DNA from: Xanthomonas sp. DAR 80977
GTDB lineage: Bacteria > Pseudomonadota > Gammaproteobacteria > Xanthomonadales > Xanthomonadaceae
DNA length: 64,000 nucleotides
Assembly (NCBI RefSeq): GCF_041240605.1
Contig: NZ_CP162487.1
Span: forward strand, 5,401,001 to 5,465,000
Direction of reading: 5' to 3'
Shown here: piece by piece, positions 25,168 to 34,288 of the stretch
How positions within the stretch are numbered: the first letter of the stretch is position 1
Layout: each line of letters begins with the position of its first letter
The notes under the pieces: model-generated
What the model was told of the DNA's origin: nothing
Database searches by the model: none
What the model saw: the letters and a program-made list of their open reading frames with translations, nothing else
Translations under genes and position numbers: made by a program

Positions 25168-27348
25168 CTAGGCGCCGACGGCGACGTCGAACTCGGCCGG
25201 CGCCTGCGCGCTCGCCGCAGGCCGCGGTTCCGGCGCCGCGCTGCGCGCCTGCAGCCGGAACACCGCCACCGCGGCGGCCAGCGCGCCGGCCTGCTGTTCC
25301 AGCGCATGCGACGCCGCGGTGGCCTGTTCCACCAGCGCCAGGTTCTGCTGCGTGGTGCGGTCCATCTGCGCCATCGCCTGGCCGACCTGCTCGATGCCGG
25401 CCGACTGCGCCTGCGACGCCACTGCGATCCCGGCCACGACCTCGTTGACCTCGCCCACCGACGCCAGCACCCGGCCCATGGTCTGGCCGGCGCCATGGAC
25501 CTGCGTCGAGGCCATCGCGACCTGGGACAAGGACGCCTCGATCAGCGTCTTGATCTCCTTCGCCGCCCCGGCCGAGCGCTGCGCCAGCGCGCGCACCTCG
25601 CTGGCGACGACAGCGAAGCCGCGGCCCTGCTCGCCGGCGCGCGCCGCCTCCACCGCCGCGTTGAGGGCGAGGATATTGGTCTGGAACGCGATGCTGTCGA
25701 TCACCGCGATGATCTCGCCGATCTTGCGCGACGACCCCTGCACGCCCTGCATCGCCGCCACCGCTTCGTCGATCGCCGCGCCACCCTGGCGCGCGACCGA
25801 TGCGGCCGCGTGCGCCAGCTGGTTGGCCTGATGCGCGTGCGCGGCGTTCTGCTTGACCGTCTCGGTCAGCTGCGCCGCCGAGGCCGCGGTGCGCTCCAGC
25901 GCGCCGGCCTGCTCGGCGCTGCGCCGCGACAGGTCCTGGTGCCCATCGGCGATGGCGCCGGCCTCGCTGTCGATCGCCGCGGCCGCCCGCTGGATCCCGG
26001 CCACGATCATGGCCAGCTGGTCGGCGGTGGCGTTGGCATCGTCGCGCATGCGCGCGAACACGCCGTGGAATTCGCCGTGCATGCGCACGCCCAGGTCGCC
26101 GCAGGCGATGGCGCGCAGCAGCGTCGACAGCGCGCCGAGGTTGCCGTCCACGGCGGCCATCAGCTGGTTCAGGCTTTCCAGCATGGTGCGGAAATCGTAC
26201 TGGTGGCGGCTGACGTCGCCGCGCGCGCTGAAATCGCCGGCCGCCGCGGCCGCCGCCAGGTGCCAGATGTCGCGGTTGAGCGCGCCGAGGTTGGCCTTGA
26301 TCGCGTCCATGGTGTCGGAGATCGCCGCCTGCTCGCCGGGCAGGCGCGGCATGTCCTCGCTGAGGTCGCCGATCGCGTAGCGCTGCATCAACGCGACCGT
26401 GCACTGCACCGTGCCCACGTGCAGCTCGACCAAGGCATTGGCGTCGTGCAGCAGCTGCCCGTATTCGCCCGGGAACGCCGCCGCGTCGCTGCGGTGCGCG
26501 ACCGCCCCGGCGGCGTGGCGCTGTGCCATCTGCCGTTGCTCGGCGAGCACCGCGCGCAGCTGCGCCTGCATGGTCTGCATGCTGCGCAGCAGTTCGGCGG
26601 CCTCGTCGTTGCCGTGCACCGGCAACGGTGCGTCGAGGCGGCCGGCGGCGATCGCCGCGGCGATCCGCGTCCCTTCGCGCAGCGGCCGCACCAGGCTCTG
26701 GGTGATGCACCAGCCCAGCCAGGTGGCCACCGCCAGCAGCAGGCCGCCGCCGATCAGCAGCATCCAGCGCGCGCGGGTCATCGTCGCCACCGCATCGGCG
26801 TAGGCCTGGTCGCTGAGCGTGCGCAGGTGCGCGGCATTGCGCTGGATCGCCTGCTGCCATTGCGCCAGCAGCGGCTGCAGCGTGTACAGGTGCAGGGTCT
26901 GCGCGTCCAGGTTCTGGTTGTCGGCGGCCAGCGCCAGCACTTGGGTCTGGAACGGCTGCACCTGGACAAAGGCCTGGTCGATCGCGGCGCGGCGCTGCGC
27001 GCCGGTGCGGTCGGCCGGATCCAGGCGCATCGCGAACAGCTTGCGCCGCACCTGCGCGTAGTCGCGCGCGGCCTGGCCGATCGCGCGCACCACCTCTCGC
27101 TTCTCGTCGGGGTTGGTCAGGATCACATCGTTGAGCAGGCCGATCTCCAGGCGCGCCTGCGCGGTGACCATGGCGTCGGAGAGCCGGATCTTCTCCATCT
27201 TGTCCAGGCTGATGTCGTCCAGCTGGTGGCGCGCCATGGCCATGGACGCCAGGCTGGCGACGATGAGCGCGCCGCAGATCGACAGCAATGCGGCAAAGGC
27301 GAAGGTCAGTCGGGGACCGACGGGATAACGACGAAGGAGACGGATCAT
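25168..27348 (-). CDS. Methyl-accepting chemotaxis protein
   Basis: The 726-residue protein has a first membrane helix (about 12-36) and a periplasmic four-helix-bundle-type sensor domain (to about 188). A second membrane helix (MLLIGGGLLLAVATWLGWCI) follows, then a HAMP domain (RPLREGTRIAAAIAAGRLD) and extended helical repeats. The signalling hairpin tip is IAFQTNILALNAAVEAARAG. It senses an unknown ligand and controls CheA. It is a lone gene, not in a chemotaxis operon. No CheR/CheB-binding pentapeptide is visible at the C-terminus, which ends AEFDVAVGA. The 329-bp gap upstream (27349-27677) holds no other gene that I recognise. Confidence 0.95.
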   Translation of the reverse strand: MIRLLRRYPVGPRLTFAFAALLSICGALIVASLASMAMARHQLDDISLDKMEKIRLSDAMVTAQARLEIGLLNDVILTNPDEKREVVRAIGQAARDYAQVRRKLFAMRLDPADRTGAQRRAAIDQAFVQVQPFQTQVLALAADNQNLDAQTLHLYTLQPLLAQWQQAIQRNAAHLRTLSDQAYADAVATMTRARWMLLIGGGLLLAVATWLGWCITQSLVRPLREGTRIAAAIAAGRLDAPLPVHGNDEAAELLRSMQTMQAQLRAVLAEQRQMAQRHAAGAVAHRSDAAAFPGEYGQLLHDANALVELHVGTVQCTVALMQRYAIGDLSEDMPRLPGEQAAISDTMDAIKANLGALNRDIWHLAAAAAAGDFSARGDVSRHQYDFRTMLESLNQLMAAVDGNLGALSTLLRAIACGDLGVRMHGEFHGVFARMRDDANATADQLAMIVAGIQRAAAAIDSEAGAIADGHQDLSRRSAEQAGALERTAASAAQLTETVKQNAAHAHQANQLAHAAASVARQGGAAIDEAVAAMQGVQGSSRKIGEIIAVIDSIAFQTNILALNAAVEAARAGEQGRGFAVVASEVRALAQRSAGAAKEIKTLIEASLSQVAMASTQVHGAGQTMGRVLASVGEVNEVVAGIAVASQAQSAGIEQVGQAMAQMDRTTQQNLALVEQATAASHALEQQAGALAAAVAVFRLQARSAAPEPRPAASAQAPAEFDVAVGA

Positions 27349-27677
27349 CGGGGCGGGGAGAGGTTGGGGCGCAATTGCCCACGCTTACCCTGGCCACCAA
27401 GCTTTACTGAAACGCGACCGGCCTGCGACAACATGTCGAACTGTGACGCCGGGTGCATCGCAACCGCGGCGTGCCGTGCATCCGCAGCGTCTATCGGCGG
27501 CGATCCGCGGAACTTGAGCGCGCGATCGCGACATGCGCGCACGCGCTGGCGTCCACGGGCGTGTGCTGGCCATGCGGCGGCATCGGTTCGGGCACGCGGC
27601 GCAGGCGCCCCATTGCGGGTGTCGCACGGATGCCGCGCTGGCGGAGGCGGCGCGGCGCAGCGGCGCCGGCCCGCGAC

Positions 27678-28520
27678 TCAGAAGAAGTCGCGCAACAGCG
27701 CCGCCACCGCGGCCGGCTGCTCCATGTGCAGGTGGTGGGTGCCCGGCAACACGTGCACGCGGCCATGGCGCAGCCGCGCCGCACGTTCGCTGCGCAACGG
27801 CTCGGGGAAATACGGCTGCGCCGGGTCGGCGTAGATCACCCGCGCCGGGCAGTCGATGCCGGCCAGCAGCGCCTGCACCTGCGCCTCGCTCAGCCGCACC
27901 GCGGTGGGCAGGGTCAGGCGCCGGTCGCTGCGCCACACGTAGCCGCCCTCCACCGCCTCGACGCCACGCTCCACCAGCAGCCGCGCCGCCGGCTCGCTGA
28001 GCTGGTTGGCCAGCATCCGCGCGCGCACCGGCGCGGCCAGGTCGGGGAACACGCGCAGCGGCGAGGCATTGGCGCGGCGGGTCGCGGCGACGCTGTCGCG
28101 CAGGCGTTCCAGGGTGCCCTCCACGGTCTCGGCCAGGCCGCCGAGCATCTCGATCGCGACCAGCTTCCCGACCCGCCGCGGCGCCGCCGCGGCCAGGGTG
28201 CTGGCGATCGCCGCGCCCATCGAATGCCCGACCACCGCGAAGCGCTCCCAGCCCAGCGCGTCGGCCGCGTCCAGCAGCGGATGCAGCGCACCGGTCAGCA
28301 GATAGTCGGCACCGGCCGGCAAGGCGTCGCTGTGGCCGTGGCCGGGCAGGTCCAGCATCACCAGGTCCAGCTGCGGCAGCTGCGCGCTCAGCGGCACGAA
28401 GCTGGCGGCGTTGTCCAGCCAGCCGTGCAGCGCCAGCACCTTGGGTCCGTGCGGATCGCCGCTGCGCAACCCGGCCAACGTGCCCACCCGCGACGGGCAG
28501 GCGAAGGGCCGCAGCGTCAT
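27678..28520 (-). CDS. Alpha/beta hydrolase
   Basis: The 280-residue protein is a standard alpha/beta hydrolase: the oxyanion region is LALHGWLDNAASFVPL, the nucleophile serine is in VVGHSMGAA, an aspartate lies after the sixth strand in VIYADPAQPYFP, and the terminal histidine is in VLPGTHHLHMEQP. The ATG at 28520 overlaps the hemH stop by four bases, so it is translationally coupled to ferrochelatase. This pairing suggests a housekeeping esterase, but no substrate can be named. Confidence 0.88.
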   Translation of the reverse strand: MTLRPFACPSRVGTLAGLRSGDPHGPKVLALHGWLDNAASFVPLSAQLPQLDLVMLDLPGHGHSDALPAGADYLLTGALHPLLDAADALGWERFAVVGHSMGAAIASTLAAAAPRRVGKLVAIEMLGGLAETVEGTLERLRDSVAATRRANASPLRVFPDLAAPVRARMLANQLSEPAARLLVERGVEAVEGGYVWRSDRRLTLPTAVRLSEAQVQALLAGIDCPARVIYADPAQPYFPEPLRSERAARLRHGRVHVLPGTHHLHMEQPAAVAALLRDFF

Positions 28521-29476
28521 GCGGCGCGGGCGGCCAGCTGCGCCAGCGCGCGCGCGTGCGCCGGGGCGTCGTTGAGGCAGGGGATGTAGCGCACCTGCAT
28601 GCCGCGCGCGGCGCAGGTCTCGACGAAGCCCATCGCCACTTCCTCCAGCGTCTCCAGGCAGTCGGTGGCGAAGCCCGGGCAGATCACGTCGACCCGCTTG
28701 GTGCCCCGCTCGGCCAGCTGCCACAGGCTCGGCTCCGCATACGGCTGCAGCCAGCGCTCGGCGCCGAAGCGCGACTGGTAGCCGAGCTGCCATTCGCCGG
28801 CGCCCAGGCCCAGCGCCGCGGCGATCGCCTGCGCGCTGGCCTCGCAGCGCTGCGGGTACGGATCGCCGTTGTTGGCCACGCGCTGCGGCAGGCCGTGGAA
28901 GGAGAAGAACAGGGTCTCGCCGCGGCCGTGCTGCGCCCAGTGCGCGCGCACGCTGTCGGCCACCGCCTCGACCCAGGCCGCATCGGTCGGATAGTCCTCG
29001 ATCAGGGTCACCGGCAGCTGCGGGTTGCGCGCCTGCCAGGCCTGCACCACGTCCTCGATCGAGGCGGTGGTGGTGGTCGAATACTGCGGGTACAGCGGCA
29101 GCACCACGATCCTGCGCACGCCGCCGTCGCGCAGCGCGTCCAGCGCCGGCGCCAGCGCCGGGGTGCCGTAGCGCATCGCCCAGGCCACGCGGTGGCCGGG
29201 CAGTTCGCGCTGCATGCCCTCGGCCAGGCGCCGGGTGTACACCGCCAGCGGCGAGCCTTCCGGCAGCCATACCAGTGCGTATTTCTCCGCCGAGCGCGGC
29301 GAGCGCCGTGGCAGGATCACCCAGTTCAGCAGCGGCCACCAGAACAGCCTGGGGATGGCGACCACGCGCTTGTCGCCGAGGAATTCGGCCAGGTAACGGG
29401 CGACCGCAGGCGCGGTCGGCGCCTCGGGCGTGCCTAGGTTCACCACCAGCACGGCGGTATCGGGTGCGTCGGACAT
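28517..29476 (-). CDS. hemH: Ferrochelatase
   Basis: The 319-residue protein has the ferrochelatase hallmarks: VLVVNLGTPEAP at the start, ALVWLPEGSPLAVYTRRLAE, FFSFHGLPQRVANNGDPYPQ with the metal-binding histidine, and a C-terminal ICPGFATDCLETLEEVAMGF. It inserts Fe2+ into protoporphyrin IX at the membrane. It is the first gene of a two-gene operon and is divergent from the SYLF gene. Confidence 0.97.
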   Translation of the reverse strand: MSDAPDTAVLVVNLGTPEAPTAPAVARYLAEFLGDKRVVAIPRLFWWPLLNWVILPRRSPRSAEKYALVWLPEGSPLAVYTRRLAEGMQRELPGHRVAWAMRYGTPALAPALDALRDGGVRRIVVLPLYPQYSTTTTASIEDVVQAWQARNPQLPVTLIEDYPTDAAWVEAVADSVRAHWAQHGRGETLFFSFHGLPQRVANNGDPYPQRCEASAQAIAAALGLGAGEWQLGYQSRFGAERWLQPYAEPSLWQLAERGTKRVDVICPGFATDCLETLEEVAMGFVETCAARGMQVRYIPCLNDAPAHARALAQLAARAA

Positions 29477-29642
29477 GCCCGCATTGTGGCAGAGGCGCCG
29501 GCCGCGCGCGTCGCGATCGTGTCTATCGCAACGATCGGCCGGTGCGCATGCCGGCCGCGCGCACTCATTGCCGATTCATTGCGCTGTGACTAAGTTCAAG
29601 GTCTTGCAGTATCTTGCTGCGGACCTATTTCGGAAGCCCGCC

Positions 29643-30548
29643 ATGCCCCGCCTGCCGCGCCTCGCCCTGTTGTTGAGCACCACGCTGTTCGTCGGCCACG
29701 CCGTGGCCGGCCCGGAAGAAGACGAGCGCGCGCGCAACGCGCTGCGCGTGCTGACCGACATCCAGGAGATCCCCGAGCAATCCATCCCCGACAAGCTGCT
29801 CGACGAGGGCCGCGCGATCGTGGTGATCCCGGACACGCTCAAGGCCGGCCTGGTCATCGGCGGCCGCCGCGGCCACGGCCTGATGTCGGTCAAGCGCCCC
29901 GACGGCACCTGGTCCAACCCGGTGTTCGTCAAGCTCACCGGCGGCAGCATCGGCTTCCAGGTCGGCGTGCAGTCCTCCGACGTGGTGCTGGTGTTCCGCA
30001 ACGACCGCAGCCTGGACAACATCGTCAACGGCAAGTTCACCCTCGGCGCCGATGCCGGCGTCGCCGCCGGCCCGGTCGGGCGCAACGCCTCGGCCGCCAC
30101 CGACGGCCAGCTCAAGGCCGAGATCTGGTCGTGGTCGCGCGCGCGCGGCCTGTTCGCCGGCGTGGCGCTGGACGGCGCGGCGCTGCAGATCGACGATGCC
30201 GCCGACCTCAACGTGTACGGCAGCAACACCACCCCGCGCATGATCTTCGAAGGCCGCACCACCGCCCTGCCGTCCAACGACGTGGTCGCCTTCCGCGACA
30301 AGCTCGAGGAAGCCACCTACGCGGCGCGACAGAACCGCGGCACCGACGGCGGCGATCGCCACACCGCCGCGGCCCCGCCGCCGCGGCCGCAGCCGGCGGC
30401 GCAGGCCGCACCGCCCACGGTCGCCGAGCCCGCCGACGGCGCCAGCACCGCGCCATTGCAGGCCCCGCCGCAGACGCCGCCGCAGCAGGGCTTCCAGCCG
30501 GTGTCCGAGGGCGAGATCCGCACCGAGTCGCTGGACGGCAACCACTAG
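29643..30548 (+). CDS. SYLF-domain (Ysc84-like) lipid-binding protein, exported
   Basis: The 301-residue protein has a signal peptide (1-22, FVGHAVAGPEE). A SYLF domain spans about 30-210 (SIPDKLLDEGRAIVVIPDTL, SIGFQVGVQSSDVVLVFRN, FTLGADAGVAAGPVGRNA, SWSRARGLFAGVALDGAAL). SYLF domains bind phosphoinositide or other lipids; bacterial versions are periplasmic and poorly characterised. The last 80 residues are a proline/alanine-rich, disordered tail (about 240-290). It stands alone between hemH and tatA. Confidence 0.9.
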   Translation: MPRLPRLALLLSTTLFVGHAVAGPEEDERARNALRVLTDIQEIPEQSIPDKLLDEGRAIVVIPDTLKAGLVIGGRRGHGLMSVKRPDGTWSNPVFVKLTGGSIGFQVGVQSSDVVLVFRNDRSLDNIVNGKFTLGADAGVAAGPVGRNASAATDGQLKAEIWSWSRARGLFAGVALDGAALQIDDAADLNVYGSNTTPRMIFEGRTTALPSNDVVAFRDKLEEATYAARQNRGTDGGDRHTAAAPPPRPQPAAQAAPPTVAEPADGASTAPLQAPPQTPPQQGFQPVSEGEIRTESLDGNH

Positions 30549-30623
30549 AACCAGCGCGACCGAACGCACCGCGGCGCGGTGCGTTATCCTCCTCGTTCCT
30601 TACGACTTCTCTGCGAGCGGATC

Positions 30624-30851
30624 ATGGGCGGTTTTAGCATCTGGCACTGGCTGGTCGTGCTGGTGATCGTGCTGCTGGTGTTCGGCACCAAGCGGCTGAC
30701 CAGCGGCGCCAAGGATCTGGGCAGTGCGGTCAAGGAATTCAAGAAAGGCATGCGCGACGACGACAAGCCCGCCGGCCAGCTCGGCGACGAGTCGCGCAAC
30801 AGCGAGCAGTCCCGCGAGAGCCAGGCCGAACGCGACCGCGACGCCCGCTGA
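30624..30851 (+). CDS. tatA: Sec-independent translocase subunit TatA
   Basis: The 75-residue protein starts at ATG 30624 (MGGFSIWHWLVVLVIVLLVF). It has one short membrane helix, the conserved F-G-x-x-x-L hinge (FGTKRLTSGAKDLGSAVKEF) and an acidic, disordered tail. TatA polymerises to form the twin-arginine transport pore. It is the first gene of tatABC; tatB starts 16 bp after its stop. Confidence 0.96.
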   Translation: MGGFSIWHWLVVLVIVLLVFGTKRLTSGAKDLGSAVKEFKKGMRDDDKPAGQLGDESRNSEQSRESQAERDRDAR

Positions 30852-30867
30852 ATAGGAAGCCGCTGGC

Positions 30868-31434
30868 GTGTTCGATATCGGATTCAGCGAACTGCTGCTG
30901 ATCGCCGTGGTGGCGCTGGTGGTGCTCGGCCCCGAACGCCTGCCCAAGGCCGCGCGCTTCGCCGGGCTGTGGGTGCGCCGCGCGCGCGCGCAGTGGGACT
31001 CGGTGAAGCAGGAACTGGAGCGCGAACTGGAGGCCGAGGAACTCAAGCGGAGCCTGCAGGACGTGCAGGCCTCGCTGCGCCAGGCCGAGTCGCAGCTGCG
31101 CGACAGCGGCCAGCAGCTGCAGCGCGAGACCGAGGCGCTGCGCCGCGAGATCGACCCGACCGGGCCGCAGCCGCACGCCGACGCCGCACCGGCCGCCATC
31201 GAGGCGCAGCCGGCCACACCGGCGCCGGACCCGTTGCCGCCGTCCAGCGCGCCCGCGGCCGAGGTGCCGTCCACCACGCACGCCGCGACGCCGACGCCGA
31301 CCCCGACCCCGACCCCGGCGCCGCTCCCGCACCCACCCACCGATGCACCGCAGGTTGCCGCGCACGCCGCGGCCACCGCAGCGCCGGCACCCGGCGCCAC
31401 GCCGCCCCACGGCGATCCTGAGGCGCCACGATGA
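30868..31434 (+). CDS. tatB: Sec-independent translocase subunit TatB
   Basis: The 188-residue protein starts at GTG 30868 (MFDIGFSELLLIAVVALVVL), preceded by TAGGAAG. The helix-hinge LGPERLPKAARFAGLWVRRA is typical of TatB. It continues into a charged amphipathic helix to about residue 95 and then a long proline/threonine/alanine-rich low-complexity tail. TatB and TatC form the receptor for twin-arginine signal peptides. Its stop overlaps the tatC start (ATGA). Confidence 0.95.
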   Translation: MFDIGFSELLLIAVVALVVLGPERLPKAARFAGLWVRRARAQWDSVKQELERELEAEELKRSLQDVQASLRQAESQLRDSGQQLQRETEALRREIDPTGPQPHADAAPAAIEAQPATPAPDPLPPSSAPAAEVPSTTHAATPTPTPTPTPAPLPHPPTDAPQVAAHAAATAAPAPGATPPHGDPEAPR

Positions 31435-32174
31435 ATCCGGAAGCCGAAAGCAGCCTGATCGAGCACCTGGTCGAACTGCGCGCCCGCCTGGTACGCGCGC
31501 TGCTCGGCCTGGGCGTGGTGGTGCTGGCGCTGCTGCCCTTCTCCAAGCCGATCTACACCTGGCTGGCCGCGCCGATGCTGGCGCAGCTGCCGATCGGGCA
31601 GAGCGTGATCGCCACCCATCCGGCCGGGGCGGTGTTCGCCCCGCTCAAGCTGACGTTCTTCGTGGGCGTGTTCATCGCCGTGCCGTGGCTGCTGTACCAG
31701 GCCTGGGCATTCGTCGCCCCGGGCCTGTACCAGCGCGAGAAGCGCCTGGCGCTGCCGCTGCTGGCCTCGGCGGTGCTGCTGTTCTATGTCGGCTGCGCGT
31801 TCGCCTATTTCCTGGTGCTGCCGGCGGTGTTCCACTTCCTGACCACGTTCAAGCCGGACATCATCCAGCTCACCCCCGACGCCGGCGCCTACCTGGATTT
31901 CGTGCTGGCGATCTTCTTCGCCTTCGGCGCCAGCTTCGAGCTGCCGGTGGCGCTGGTGATCCTGGCCCTGCTCGGCTGGGTCACCCCGCAGCAGCTGCGC
32001 GAAGGCCGCGGCTACGCGGTGGTCGGCATCTTCGTGCTGGCGGCGGTGCTGACCCCGCCGGACGTGGTCTCGCAGCTGATGCTGGCGATCCCGATGTGCC
32101 TGCTGTACGAGATCGGCATCATTGCGGCCAGTGCGGTGACCAAGAAGCCGGTTGAGGCGGAGATTCGGGATTAG
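31431..32174 (+). CDS. tatC: Sec-independent translocase subunit TatC
   Basis: The 247-residue protein has six membrane helices and TatC signatures: SLIEHLVELRARLVRALLGL at the N-terminus, FAPLKLTFFVGVFIAVPWLL, LVLPAVFHFLTTF and FGASFELPVALVILALLGWV. Its last codons (E-I-R-D) and stop lie in a GGGATTCG-type repeat, so the natural C-terminus may have been replaced by repeat sequence. TatC recognises the RR motif; OpgD at 45568-47172 is a likely client. Confidence 0.97.
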   Translation: MNPEAESSLIEHLVELRARLVRALLGLGVVVLALLPFSKPIYTWLAAPMLAQLPIGQSVIATHPAGAVFAPLKLTFFVGVFIAVPWLLYQAWAFVAPGLYQREKRLALPLLASAVLLFYVGCAFAYFLVLPAVFHFLTTFKPDIIQLTPDAGAYLDFVLAIFFAFGASFELPVALVILALLGWVTPQQLREGRGYAVVGIFVLAAVLTPPDVVSQLMLAIPMCLLYEIGIIAASAVTKKPVEAEIRD

Positions 32175-32396
32175 GGATTGGGGATTCGCAAAGGCGGGGG
32201 CCGGCGCGATCTGCGCCGCGTAGCGGCTCAAGGTAGCCCGTGGGCCGCGGCGATCGACGGGGCCGAACGCGTCGGGGCTGAAGCCCCTCCTACAGATGCG
32301 ACGACCTGGCAAGGCTGGAGCTCTGCAAAGCGACGACCGGGAAACCGTCAGCTCCCGCTTTTACGAATCCCCAATCCCGAATCCCAAATCCCGGCC
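32160..32396. repeat. Inverted GGGATTCG-type repeats flanking a REP, between convergent genes
   Basis: About 30 bases at 32160-32189 (attcgggattagggattggg motif) are the inverted counterpart of 32361-32393. A REP copy with a GGGGC-TTCA-GCCCC stem lies between them at 32271-32293. The arms can fold back on each other and could act as a two-way terminator for tatC and the convergent membrane-protein gene. Confidence 0.7.
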
Positions 32397-32397
32397 C

Positions 32398-33294
32398 TTA
32401 AGCCGCAAACACATTCGAAGGCGGCGGCACCGCCGGCGCGGCGTCGCCGGTGTGCACGAACATCTGCTTCCAGGCCGCGTACACCGCGCCGGCCAGCGCC
32501 GGCATCGCCAGCGCCATCAGCAGCAATTGCGCGACCAGAGCCGCGATGGTCGGCCCGGCCAGCGCCTGCACCAGCAGGATCACCAGCACCAGGCCGAAGT
32601 ACAGCGCGAACATCGCGATGAAGGCGAGGATGAAGAACACCAGCATCGCCGGCAGGTTGTGCAGGCAGGCGCGCAGGCTGTTGCGCATCGCCGCCAGGCC
32701 GCCGCGGCCGTCGAACATCACCTGCGGAGCGAGCACGAACAGGGTCAGCGTCACCGCCACGAAGCCGACGAACACCAGCAGCAGCCACAGCAGGATGCGC
32801 ATGGCCGGCAACGTGGCCACCAGCTGCTCGACCTGCGCCGGATCCGGCTGGGTGCTGGACTGGCCGAGCTCGTTGAGCTTGGTCATCACCGTGCCCAGCT
32901 GCTCCCAACCGCTCTGGCCGACCACCACCAGCGCCAGCGCGCCCAGCGCCAGGCCGACCAGCACCTGCGGCAGCAGCGCCACCAGCAGGCTCGGCGCACG
33001 CCTGTCGTGCAGGCCCTGCAGCAGATGCGCCGGCTGCGCGGCGCGGCCCTGGTCCACTTCGCGCACCGCCCACACCAGCCCACCGAACAGCAAGGGACCG
33101 GCCAGGCCCAGCAGCAATTGCGCCAGCATGCCCAGGGTCGGGTTCAGCGCGCCCATCAGCAGCGCCAGCAGCGCCGCCAGGCCCCAGATCACGCCCAGCA
33201 GGCCCAGCGCCAGCGGCGCGCGGCGCAGCAGCGAAATCCCGGTCAACAGCCATTCCGCGCCGGCCGAGGCCGGCAGCTTGCGAATCTCGATCAT
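32398..33294 (-). CDS. BPSS1780-family membrane protein
   Basis: The 298-residue protein starts MIEIRKLPASAGAEWLLTG. The amphipathic opening with I-R-K-L-P-A-S-x-G-x-x-W is the mark of the BPSS1780 family. About six membrane helices follow (for example LALGLLGVIWGLAALLALLM and MRILLWLLLVFVGFVAVTLT). It has the F-D-G-R-G-G-L-A-A-M-R-N-S-L block. Function unknown; an inner-membrane location is clear. I preferred ATG 33294 to TTG 33300. Confidence 0.85.
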   Translation of the reverse strand: MIEIRKLPASAGAEWLLTGISLLRRAPLALGLLGVIWGLAALLALLMGALNPTLGMLAQLLLGLAGPLLFGGLVWAVREVDQGRAAQPAHLLQGLHDRRAPSLLVALLPQVLVGLALGALALVVVGQSGWEQLGTVMTKLNELGQSSTQPDPAQVEQLVATLPAMRILLWLLLVFVGFVAVTLTLFVLAPQVMFDGRGGLAAMRNSLRACLHNLPAMLVFFILAFIAMFALYFGLVLVILLVQALAGPTIAALVAQLLLMALAMPALAGAVYAAWKQMFVHTGDAAPAVPPPSNVFAA

Positions 33295-33342
33295 TGCCAA
33301 TCCGAAGTGGGGGGCGCCGTACCTGCGCGGCGCCTGTACAGA

Positions 33343-34092
33343 TTATCGCGGTTTTGCCCGGCCGCCGGCGGTTTGCTGGCCACGCGCGTGCTGAACGAAG
33401 CGCCGCAGCAGCTTGCGCGCCAGCGGCGCGGCGCTGACCTCGCGGGCGATGGTACGGGCGCAGCGGCCCGCGCTGCGTAGACACTCGGCGCGGGCGTGCA
33501 CGTAGCCGCGCATGTGGTGGGTGGCGAATTCCGGATGGAACTGCACGCCCCAGGCCGCCTCGCCCCAGCGGAAGGCGTGGCACTGGTCCTGCGCCGAGCG
33601 CGCCAGCACGGTGGCGCCGTCCGGCGCGCGCAGCACGGTCTGCAGGTGCGTGGCGTGGGCCGGGAAGCGTTCGGGCAGGCCGGCGAACAGCGGATCGTCG
33701 AACGCCGGCGGATGCAGGTCGATGTGCACGGTGCCCGACTCGCGCCCGGCCGGGTTGTAGGCGACCTCCCCGCCCAGCGCGTGCGCCAGCAGCTGGTGGC
33801 CGTAGCAGATGCCCAGCAGCGGAGTGCCGGCGTGGGCCGCCTCGCGCAGCCAGTCGGCCGAGCGCTCGCTCCAGTCGGCGCGGTCGGTGACGAAGGCCGC
33901 CGAGCCGGTGACGATGATCCCGGCGAAACCCGCGCGCGCCGGCAGTGCCGCGCCGGCGGCGACATTGGCGACCACCGTGTCGCGCTCGGCCAGGCCGGCG
34001 GCGACGCGGATCCAGTGCGGAAAGCGCCCATAGCGCCGCATCGTCGCCACCGGCTCGCCGGTTTCGAGGATCAGGAAGGGCGCGGGCGTCAT
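33343..34092 (-). CDS. Class I glutamine amidotransferase-like protein
   Basis: The 249-residue protein has the class I amidotransferase triad region. The nucleophile cysteine is in LLGICYGHQLLAHALGGEV near 101, and the histidine/glutamate pair is in WGVQFHPEFATHHMRGYV. There is no synthetase domain, so this is the stand-alone GuaA/GATase1 type annotated as 'glutamine amidotransferase'. Such proteins include gamma-glutamyl hydrolases of the PuuD/GuaA-like group. Substrate unknown. The ATG at 34092 (MTPAPFLILETGEPV) fits the family start. Confidence 0.85.
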   Translation of the reverse strand: MTPAPFLILETGEPVATMRRYGRFPHWIRVAAGLAERDTVVANVAAGAALPARAGFAGIIVTGSAAFVTDRADWSERSADWLREAAHAGTPLLGICYGHQLLAHALGGEVAYNPAGRESGTVHIDLHPPAFDDPLFAGLPERFPAHATHLQTVLRAPDGATVLARSAQDQCHAFRWGEAAWGVQFHPEFATHHMRGYVHARAECLRSAGRCARTIAREVSAAPLARKLLRRFVQHARGQQTAGGRAKPR

Positions 34093-34288
34093 CGGCGGGC
34101 GGCAACTCGGAGGGGGTCGACCCGATTGTAGACAGACCTTCACGGCTTTTTCCAAGCCGGCGGCGCACTGCGCCGCTGTCGCGCGTCCCAATTCAGCTGC
34201 ACGACAGTCGTTTGCCGCCGCCGCACGTCGGTTTTGGCATCAGCGCTGCGTCCTGCCCGGTAGACGCAGCGCGGATGACGGCAAGGGA

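Noticed and set aside
27349..27440. Flagellar (sigma-28) promoter for the chemoreceptor
   Set aside because: A TAAAGCTT element is present, but nothing resembling the GCCGATAA -10 box stands at the required spacing.
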